The translations under genes and the position numbers were made by a program. The notes under the pieces are model-generated. The model searched no databases, was not told where the DNA came from, and saw only the letters and a program-made list of their open reading frames with translations. Shown in pieces: positions 39,859-46,919 of a DNA stretch of 46,919 nucleotides; positions within the stretch are counted from its first letter, which is position 1; the number at the start of each line of letters is the position of its first letter. Origin of the DNA: Legionella sp. (GTDB lineage: Bacteria; Pseudomonadota; Gammaproteobacteria; Legionellales; Legionellaceae); assembly GCA_031291095.1 (NCBI GenBank), contig JARLJR010000012.1, positions 1-46,919 on the forward strand, read 5' to 3'.

Positions 39859-41221
39859 GCAAAAAAATGTGAATAAACAGTTAACGTGTGAGTTTGCTGC
39901 TACAGCATAAACAATGCACGCCAGTAGCTTTGATACAACGTGTGCTTACTGCAATGGGTACCAGCTAAGCAAGTATAATACTAAAACAGCCTAAGCGCAG
40001 CTAAAACAATAAACAATTACAGCCGCATCAAACACCTTTGGTAGCATTATTTTATTTGCAGCTCGCACATTCTCACTTAAAGACTGCTTAGCTTTATCGG
40101 CTTTTTTAGACGCCAGGTCTGGTATCAGTTTAAAACTTATGCGTTTGCATTTTGTTACAAAAGCGTTGTTGCAATAATGTATAAACAACCGTACGCATAA
40201 AACACAATAGCAAACTTAGAGAGTACTGTTACAATCATTGCAAAAATAGCACGTAGTAATACACGTGCTACAAAAATACTTTTGGCATAACAACTGCTGT
40301 GACATAGTGGCGGTGCTGGTGCTGTTGCGTTTACTGTGCAACCAACAGCGGTTGTTGGCGCGGCCGCTCGCCGCGCTGCAAAAATAAAAGGTGGCGTTTT
40401 AATACGCGTTTTTTGCTGTGGTTACAAAAAACGGAAGTACAGCAGCTGCTGAATCAAACAACAAATATACTAATTTTATTTGTGACTGTGCACACCATCA
40501 TACGCACGCTTACTTAATTTGTTTTACAACTGAACCGTTGCAGCATACTGCAGCGGACGCCCGTATGCCAAAAAATACGACAGGTGCTGACGTGGCTTTA
40601 CTTAATGCGCGCTGTGATTTTGCGTTATTTGCTATACGGTCACGCAGCATTTAATGCTTTTTTTTCCTTATGTTGCAGTTACACAACTGCGGCAATGGCG
40701 TACACACCGCCGTTATCGTTTGTGCATGCTACTTACTTCGGCGACGCGCCAGTTGCGCTAGTAGACTAAAATTTGTTTTGCAGTACTTGCATACAAGTAA
40801 GCTTTATAATGCTACAAACAATACTAAGTGCAATTTTGTGTGTATGCGCAAAAGCAACAGCACGGTGTAGTTAAGCAGTACGGCGCGGTTTAATTAAACG
40901 GCGCTATATACTTTGCGCATTTTTTACACATTGCGGTTAGTGGTTTGTGTAAAACATCAAATTGGCTTTTTTTGTTTCATTTTACACCAAACAGCATTTT
41001 ATATAATTATTGGTTTGGCAAGCATTTCTATTTGTTAACAAGTATTAATGGGTAAATCTAATAGCAAGCATAGTATAAGCACCATGCTCTCTTTACAAAT
41101 TTTACTGCGCCACGATGCGTTTAATGCTACAATAGCCGATATATTAACAAAGGCGCTGATGCTTATTTAATGTGCATCAGCATCTTGTTAGAAACTGCTG
41201 CTGACTTGTTTTGCATCTGAT

Positions 41222-41402
41222 AACATGCGGTTGCTTGCATTGCTTATCGCGTCCAACAGTAGCAGCCGTTAGCGCCCAACACTTTAACAGTGTGTGAATG
41301 CGTGCTGTTTCGTTACCGCTTTAGCTGCACTAAACTATTTAAGGCCGGTACGTTATTATATACAGCAACACCTTGCAAAATTATTATACGCGTACAACGT
41401 AA
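41222..41402 (+). repeat. Satellite monomer embedded in 3.2-kb copy 2
   Basis: This is the best preserved of the three embedded monomers. It shows ACATGCGGTTGCTTGCATTG, GTGTGTGAATGCGTGCTG, the box form CTTTAGCTGCACTAAACTAT, then CACCTTGCAAAATTATTATA and CGCGTACAACG. Orientation and permutation are the same as in copies 1 and 3, and it lies about 3.19 kb from the copy 1 monomer. Confidence 0.85.
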
Positions 41403-41719
41403 CTATTGCTGTTTATGCTTACAGCAAGTATTACAAAATGCATGCTAACATTATGCGCTTAATAATTTCTGACCTACTTGTGTATTTACTTGTACGCTAT
41501 TGTTGCAATTTAATTTTTGGCAGTGATTGCACGCGTGGCTGGCATGCCACCACGCGGCTTCAGCTTTGTTGCTTGTGCAGCGCAGCATGCAGCGCGCGTA
41601 GCTGCGTCAAACCTTTAATAATAAATAGTGCTCCGCACGCCAACGCCAATTGTATTTTGTTACTGACATTTGTGCAAGCACGTATATTGCTACTTACCAA
41701 AGCATTACTTTGCTTGTAG
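41294..41719 (+). CDS. Unrecognised 141-codon ORF that begins inside the embedded satellite monomer
   Basis: Residues 1-35 are encoded by the embedded satellite monomer (ALAALNYLRPVRYY, QQHLAKLLYAYN), and the rest by unit-specific DNA. The product is cysteine-rich around residues 75-105 and ends in a hydrophobic tail (CILLLTFVQARILLL). I recognise no family. The tail and the stop position are matched in copies 1 and 3 (KTLFCL and KALFCL before a TAG). NLIFGSD is matched upstream by NLVFDSS and SLIFGSS, in frames that have slipped relative to the tail. Translation is unproven, and chance is still possible. Confidence 0.22.
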   Translation: MNACCFVTALAALNYLRPVRYYIQQHLAKLLYAYNVTIAVYAYSKYYKMHANIMRLIISDLLVYLLVRYCCNLIFGSDCTRGWHATTRLQLCCLCSAACSARSCVKPLIINSAPHANANCILLLTFVQARILLLTKALLCL

Positions 41720-42599
41720 TGGCACAGCGTATGTGCTTGTTTAATATTAGTTTTTCAGCGGTTGCACGCGTAATATAAATACAGTCTTGTATTATTTGTT
41801 TTGTATACTTATTAGTGCTTGTACTTGCAATATGGTGTTAGTGATAGTACGCGCTGCAATACGTTTTCTTGTGTTGTTTGCTTAGAACAGCATACAAGCA
41901 GCCGTGTGCGGTTTACCACCGCGCGCGTGCATGATAACCTATAAAACAAAAATTGTTGCATCGCTAAATCACAAACCGCATACGCACTGTTCTGCATAAA
42001 CATTTCAAGCAACGCTGCTGTAAACTACGTACAGCAACATAGTGTGTTATTCACATAACAACAGCAACATACTGTTAACACGTTTGCTTGCTAACATTGC
42101 AACACCAACGAGTAAGCAAAAAATAGCCGCTACACCGGTAGCTTATGCACTGTCAATAGCCCACCACCGGCGCACCAATAACAGCATAAACATTTTACGT
42201 ATACACACTTTAGTGCATACCGCCGTGTAGCACTGCATGGTTTTATTGTTTTATAGTAGTACGCCCCGTTAGTATACTGTTTGCTTGCGTAAATGTATAC
42301 GTTATTTGTAGTATAGTTTTGACTCAACGGTGCTTCCACAAGCACTGTTTTGTTTATTGTTTAACAGCGGCTGCCATTACTTAGTGTTGGCGTACTTTTT
42401 GCTTTTCGCGGCATTTGTGCTGTTGTTACAAACCTTGTCTTTGCTGCATTAGTTAAGCATTGATTTGTTTAAAACCAACTAACGGCACAATACAAAGCAG
42501 CAGTGTTATTAGCACAACTAAATTTCATTTATATTTGTGATACTGCAGTCACAATATTGTTTTTGCTTGTTTGTGCGCTTGTTTTATAAAGCAGACACT

Positions 42600-43037
42600 A
42601 TACATAGCAACGGCAGCAATTAAGCACGCGGCTGCTAAAATTTATAAAACCATTATTTGCTGGTGTAAGCAAATTTTTTTACCGCCAGCATTACATAGCA
42701 CCATATACCTTGTTAAGAATAACGGCATGCGCGCATACTTTTAAACATAACTAATAGATATTTAGTTTGTGATAAAAGGCGCTTTTGACATAATAATTGC
42801 TTGTGGCACAACTAGTTAATCAACACGGTTTCAGCAGTATAAAAACAAAAAATAAAGCCGGTCATTCAAGGCAACGTAGCTGCACTACTTTAGTTATGCG
42901 TATTGTGTTTGTCTTTATAAAATTGTAGACGTTTTTGCCAGCAGCAATATATTTGCATTAATACTTGTTTGGCAGCCCGCCTATTGTTTTTTCTGCCTTT
43001 TAAGTAATGCATTATTGTTGCATAAGTTGTTGTGCAT
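42600..43037 (-). pseudogene. Broken counterpart of the minus-strand ORF, copy 3
   Basis: In one minus-strand frame it reads MHNNLCNNNALLKRQKKQ and stop, then INANILLLAKT, later VKSAFYHKLNIY and stop, and LNKVYGAM and stop. These correspond in order to the 144-codon ORF at 39424-39858. At least half a dozen in-frame stops exclude a functional full-length product here. Confidence 0.25.
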
Positions 43038-44451
43038 GCAAAAAGCATAGATGAAGACTTAACGAAAAGAATCGTCCTGCGACCTAAACAGCATGCGTTG
43101 ACAGTTTTGCTACAAAATCTTGTTGCTGCAGCATGCACAGATGGTGTAACTGTGGCGTTGCCGCGGCTTAAACAAAGCTAAAACTGTACAATAATTACAA
43201 GCACACCAAAAATCAAATTAGCGCTGTTTTAATTGCAACCGCCGCATTGCACTTAAGCAATGCTGGGTTTATTTACTTTCGTACAGCTGTCTGATCTAGC
43301 ACGTTGTTAAAAACTTGTTGGTTTATGCCGGGTTATAGAAGCCGCATACTACACATTCGTTGTTTGCACATGGCATAAACTGCAAAGCGTGAGCTGCACA
43401 ATACTGTTATACAGGTTGCATAAATAACGCATGCCGGCGTGCACGCTGAAAAATGCTTTTGCATAACAACAGCTGTAGCATAGAAGCACGGTTAACAATG
43501 CTATGCTTTGCTGTGCAAATCATGCAAACTAGCAGTATACGCGATGACGGTGCAGTAAAAATAAGCTGCGATGTTTTTAACATCTGTTTTTTTTATGCGC
43601 TGCCTACGAACGGCGGCGGTGTAGCAGCCGCTTTAGTAAACAGCATGCATACCGCAAGTGCTTATGCTTACGCATGCTACGATGTGTGCACCAGCCAGCA
43701 GAATTCTTGGCTTTGAAACACTGTGCTGTGCTACAGCAAACGCCGGTACTAAAAACATGGCGCATGCTGCTAGTACGCCACCAAGTAAATGTTGCGCTTC
43801 TTACTTATTAGAAAATACGCCGCATCGCTACATTACAAAGCTGTGTCATCATTTAACGTTTAATGCTTTTTTTTTGCTGCATCATAGTTATATAACGGTT
43901 GTTGTGTAATTTGTTATGCATGCCAGAATTGGTGACGCGGCTGTTTTTGTTGCGTTTTGGTTGCTTTAATTGCATTGATGACGCAGTGCTGTACTGGGCA
44001 ACAAAATATTGCTTTGTCATACTTGCACACAGATAAGCTTTATACTGCTGCCGACTATACTGAGCAGAATTTCTTTGTATGCGTGCACGCAGACATTAGT
44101 ATACAGCGTGGTTAAGCAATATCGTATAGCTTGCATAACTTGCGATACACGCTTTGCATATTTATGTAACGTTGCGGCTCGTAGTTTATTCAAAGATACT
44201 GAGCCGTTATTTACAACGTTTTGTGCTAAATAGTATCTTGTATATTTGTTTAATTAGCAAGTATTTATACCAGCTAACAAGCATGCACGGTTAAAGTTTA
44301 ATAATTGCTGTGTTATAAACTACATGCTTTTTACAAAATTTGTTTAATTATGCTGCATTTAATGCTTTCGGCGTATACACCATTACTTGGCGATAAAAAT
44401 TATTTAATGCACACCAAACCTTGTTAGAAAAGGCCGTTTACTTATTTGTGT

Positions 44452-44650
44452 GCAACACCGCGTTACTTGCTGCATGGGCAGCCACGTGTTTGTTAATATT
44501 GCTGAATATTGACAACCCGTTTCTGCCGCCCTAAACAAAATGCACGCACGCCACAGCGTGGTATATCCTGCTTTAGCCGCACTAAATTAATTCAAGTGCA
44601 CGCCTTGTTATAGTAAATACTACGCCGCAAAAGTATTATGCGCGCATTGG
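44452..44650 (+). repeat. Satellite monomer embedded in 3.2-kb copy 3
   Basis: It shows GTTACTTGCTGCATGGGCAG, TTTGTTAATATTGCTGAATA, a degenerate CTTTAGCCGCACTAAATTAA box with TTCAAG, and CCGCAAAAGTATTATGCGCG. It sits at the same place within the 3.2-kb unit as the monomers at 38037 and 41222, and in the same orientation. Confidence 0.82.
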
Positions 44651-44765
44651 CTAACGGCTACTGTTTGCGTTTACAGCAATTGTTACAAACCGCGCATTAG
44701 TACTACACGTTTAACGTTTTCTATCACACAAACATATTTAATAATCAGTAATTGTCGCAGCTTGA

Positions 44766-44936
44766 TTTTTGGCAGCAGTTACACACTCGGATAATCGGTT
44801 GCTGCCCTGTGCGTACCAACGTCAGGACGCTTTACAGCAAGCGTCGGTTTGCATGCCGTCACTGGTTGTACTTTTGTTGCTGATACTGGTACAAGCTTGC
44901 GCGCTGTTGCTTTTTAAAGCATTGTTTTGTTTGTAG
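44766..44936 (+). pseudogene. Fragment matching the C-terminus of the 41294-41719 ORF, copy 3
   Basis: This open frame of 56 codons is bounded by an upstream TGA and ends at TAG 44934. It has no suitably placed early ATG. Its end reads VVLLLLILVQACALLLF then KALFCL and stop, which is very close to copy 2. The SLIFGSS segment upstream is in another frame. Confidence 0.25.
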
Positions 44937-45947
44937 AAGCGTCACGCAGACTTATTTAATATTGACTTTTACCCGCCACGCACACAATATAAATGCATTT
45001 TTCGCTGCCCGTGTTGTACATTTGTTGATATTGGCACGCACAATACAATATTAGAGTTACCGCGCGCTGCCACGCTTTTATGCTGTTTACTTGTGGCAGT
45101 TTACAAGCGCCACGCTACAAAGTTTGTAGCCCCCGCTTGCTGTACATAGCTACTAACTACACGCGTGCGCAGTAAATTGCGTTGCTAGCATCATGCTGCT
45201 GCAAAGGAACAAACTACTTGTGCATGCTGCCACACAAATCATTAGAATTCTGCTAGCGTAAACTATTTATGGCGTCGTACCTAGCCAATCATGTAATGGC
45301 AGCACAATACAACGGCATTACCTGCTTTACAAACACCGCAATCATGGCAAATATGCAAAACACGACTACTGCAGCCACAGTAACTTATACGACGCTGGCT
45401 GATTACCCCTTACTTTCGTTAACAACGTAACTAACGTTTTGTGCAGTAATACTTATTTTGTGCGGCTTAATAAATGACAACATACTATTTTGATATTTCG
45501 TTGTAATACATTTAAGTTAGGTAATTCTTTACTTGCGCTAACGCACACAACGGCGTTAGTATAATTTTGTGCTTAAAAACATTTCTTTACACATTACTTT
45601 GTTTAGCTTGTTATTTAAGTATCGTGCGTTTGGTTTAGTATTAGCACGCATTTCCACTTGTACAGTATTTGCATGCCGGTTAGCTGCTTCACTCTCGTTG
45701 CACTAGTTAAATGTTTCTTTGCTTGAATCTTTATGATAACACAATAAAAAGCAAAAATACTGCTAGTACGCCAAAAATTCAGGCACACGCACAGAACAGC
45801 GGGGGCTACTATAGTTTACTTGTGTACGCACTTGTTTTATAAAGTAACCTGTGTATAATGGCGGCTGCAATTGTGGGTGTCGTTACTAGCCTTTGTATAT
45901 CGCACATCGTTTCGTGCAAACAAAAATTTTCCGGCGGCGCTATTGCA

Positions 45948-46038
45948 GCGCGTAATATGCGTTGCTCGGCACACAAGCGCGCCTAAGTATTTTTAAATGT
46001 AACCCGTGGTGCCAAGTTTGAAATAAAAATTGTTTTTT
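45948..46038. repeat. 3.2-kb tandem repeat, truncated copy 4
   Basis: It starts with the landmark block GCGTAATATGCGTTGC and TATTTTTAAATGTAACC, which corresponds to 39575-39590 and 42730-42747. It loses similarity at about 46038, where the 131-bp repeats begin. The preceding end of copy 3 (from 45835, TTGTTTTATAAAG) still aligns with copies 1 and 2. Confidence 0.65.
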
Positions 46039-46040
46039 AC

Positions 46041-46436
46041 CCATTAGTAAATTTTTTTAAAACTGAGCCGAGCAACCCAACGCGCCCGAGCTTTAAAATA
46101 TATTTAGTAAATTTTCTTCGCCACACCTATATACCGGACCCCTAAAATATTTTTAGTAAATTTTCTTCACCACCTTGGTAAAATTTTCTAATGCCAAGCT
46201 AAACAGTCTAATGTGCTTGACTCTTAAAATGTTTTTGGTAAACTTTCTTTAACCCACTCTATATACTGGACCTCTAAAATATTTTTAGTAAACTTTCTTT
46301 AACCCTTTAATAAATTTTTTTAAAGCCACACTAAGCACCAAAGTGCGCTTGAACTATAAAATATTTTTCATAAATTTTCTTTAAAACTTTTTAATTACCC
46401 CTATATACTGGTATTCTAAAAACATTTGCTATATGT
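46041..46436 (+). repeat. Three tandem copies of a 131-132-bp AT-rich repeat
   Basis: Copies start at about 46041, 46173 and 46304. Each has TAGTAAATTTTTTTAAA-like DNA, a more GC-rich stretch (GAGCCGAGCAACCC, GCCAAGCTAAACAG, GCCACACTAAGCACC), then TTAAAATATTTTTAGTAAAY. CTATATACYGGACC and a second TAAAATATTTTTAGTAAA follow. Copy 3 is altered in its last third and forms the left arm of the inverted repeat. Confidence 0.8.
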
Positions 46437-46438
46437 TT
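46347..46438 (+). repeat. Left arm of a perfect inverted repeat
   Basis: These 92 bp, from GCTTGAACTATAAAATATTT to CATTTGCTATATGTTT, are exactly the reverse complement of 46828-46919 as read by eye. Two further inner bases also pair. The arm lies within copy 3 of the 131-bp repeat. Confidence 0.95.
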
Positions 46439-46444
46439 AATTAT

Positions 46445-46614
46445 TTTTTTATTATATATTTATTTTTAAATTTATTTATTTTTTATTATATATTTTATTT
46501 TAAATTTATTTATTTTTTATTATATATTATATTTTAAATTTATTTATTTTTTATTATATATTTTATTTTAAATTTATTTATTTTTTATTATATATTTTAT
46601 TTTAAATAAAAATT
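46445..46614 (+). repeat. 34-bp AT-only tandem repeat, five copies
   Basis: TTTTTTATTATATAT recurs at 46445, 46479, 46513, 46547 and 46581, exactly 34 bp apart. The copies differ at only a few positions, and the top strand is T-rich. A short hairpin (AAATAAA-AA-TTTATTT, 46604-46619) marks the junction with the 35-bp repeats. Confidence 0.93.
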
Positions 46615-46620
46615 TATTTA

Positions 46621-46827
46621 TTAAAAATATATAATAATAAATATATTTTTATATATATTGAATATATAATAATAAATATATTTTTATATACATTAAATAT
46701 ATAATAATAAATATATTTTTATATATATTAAATATCTAACAATAAATATATTTTTATATATATTAAATATATAATAATAAATATATTTTTATATATATTA
46801 AATATATAATAATAAATATAATATTTT
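46621..46827 (+). repeat. 35-bp AT-rich tandem repeat, about six copies
   Basis: AATATATAATAATAAATATA recurs at 46627, 46662, 46697, 46732 (variant AATATCTAACAATAAAT), 46767 and 46802, at a 35-bp period. It is not the reverse complement of the 34-bp repeat on the left, so the centre of the inverted repeat is asymmetric. Confidence 0.92.
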
Positions 46828-46919
46828 AAACATATAGCAAATGTTTTTAGAATACCAGTATATAGGGGTAATTAAAAAGTTTTAAAGAAAATTTATGAAA
46901 AATATTTTATAGTTCAAGC
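46828..46919 (-). repeat. Right arm of a perfect inverted repeat, open at the window end
   Basis: This is the exact reverse complement of 46347-46438. The match reaches the last base of the window, so the arm is probably longer and its outer end cannot be seen. Confidence 0.95.

Larger units (their letters stand above)
39536..42687. repeat. 3.2-kb tandem repeat, copy 2
   Basis: It has the same ordered landmarks as copy 1: TTGTTAAGGGTGC then TTTTTAAAGGTAAC (39548-39582), TATAAAAACAAAATG (39677), GTCGTGCATGCAAAAA (39848), TACAAAAATACTTTTGG (40268), TAAGCTTTATAATG (40798), a satellite monomer (41222), and CTTGTTTAATATTAGTTTTT (41736). At 3152 bp it is about 100 bp shorter than its neighbours. 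It contains the two longest ORFs of the window, one of which starts in the end of copy 1. Confidence 0.85.
42688..45947. repeat. 3.2-kb tandem repeat, copy 3
   Basis: It has the same ordered landmarks: GCATTACATAGC and TTGTTAAGAATAACGG (42688-42724), GTATAAAAACAAAAAATAAAG (42837-42857), GTTGTGCATGCAAAAAGC (43029), TTTAATGCTTTTTTTTTGCTGC (about 43859; 40643 in copy 2), TAAGCTTTATACTG (44034), a satellite monomer (44452), and TTATTTAATATTGACTTTTA (44951). The ORFs at 43453-43909 are short and overlapping, and nothing supports them as genes. Confidence 0.85.

Noticed and set aside
36576-44233. Short overlapping ORFs of 60-87 codons on both strands between the satellite and the AT core
   Set aside because: They overlap each other and are not preserved at equivalent positions in the other 3.2-kb copies. 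They look like chance ORFs, apart from the two longer ones listed with low confidence.
5177-46038. The similar size of the 3.3-kb satellite super-unit and the 3.2-kb flanking repeat
   Set aside because: The super-unit is made of 18 monomers while the flanking unit contains only one, and lengths and contents do not correspond. It is most likely coincidence.
36279-46038. Ribosomal DNA, a known retrotransposon or a histone-type gene repeat as the identity of the 3.2-kb unit
   Set aside because: I saw no rRNA-like conserved blocks, no reverse transcriptase or integrase motifs, no terminal repeats and no long ORF.
46128-46160. CCCCTAAAA-like strings as telomere repeats
   Set aside because: They occur as single words within the 131-bp repeat and not as a short tandem telomeric array.

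Overview
The window is a gene-poor block of tandem repeats that reads as eukaryotic satellite DNA, most like one edge of a centromeric or heterochromatic array. No ORF exceeds about 144 codons in 46.9 kb. I saw no tRNA, rRNA, CRISPR array, bacterial operon or telomeric repeat. I cannot name the organism. The parallel with primate alpha-satellite higher-order repeats is architectural only, and the sequence is not alpha satellite.

Region 1 (1-36278) is a head-to-tail satellite array of about 198 monomers, all in one orientation. Reading monomer by monomer, I can sort nearly all of the first 33.3 kb into eight types, called A-H here. They occur in a fixed order that follows a simple grammar: the block A-B-C-D is repeated one to three times, then E-F-G-H, then back to A. 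The commonest unit, ABCD-ABCD-EFGH, is a 12-mer of about 2.2 kb. Monomers fall into two length classes: about 192 bp (A, B, D, F, G), and about 165 bp (C, H and many E). The short class lacks a 27-bp segment bounded by AATACG-type direct repeats. Hybrid monomers, skipped types and a duplicated 3.3-kb super-unit record unequal exchange. From 33264 to 36278 the order breaks down and the monomers become progressively diverged, as expected at the old edge of such an array. Two edge-type monomers plus two related ones (I-J-K-L) also occur once inside the homogenised part, at 18485.

Region 2 (36279 to about 46038) is a second, unrelated-looking tandem repeat with a period near 3.2 kb: three full, strongly diverged copies and the start of a fourth. 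Each full copy carries one satellite monomer at the same internal position, so the two repeat families share history. The two longest ORFs (141 and 144 codons) lie in or at the start of the middle copy. Their counterparts in the other copies are broken but partly alignable at peptide level, so a decayed gene or element is possible and unproven.

Region 3 (about 46041-46919) has three 131-132-bp tandem repeats, then A+T-only tandem repeats of 34 bp and of 35 bp. These AT repeats are enclosed by perfect inverted arms of at least 92 bp, and the right arm runs into the end of the window. The window therefore stops just past the centre of an inverted repeat. This could be the hinge of a large palindrome, a foldback-type element or, less likely, an assembly fold-back.

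There is no set of genes working together here. The biology of the window lies in repeat evolution and possibly in chromatin or centromere function.
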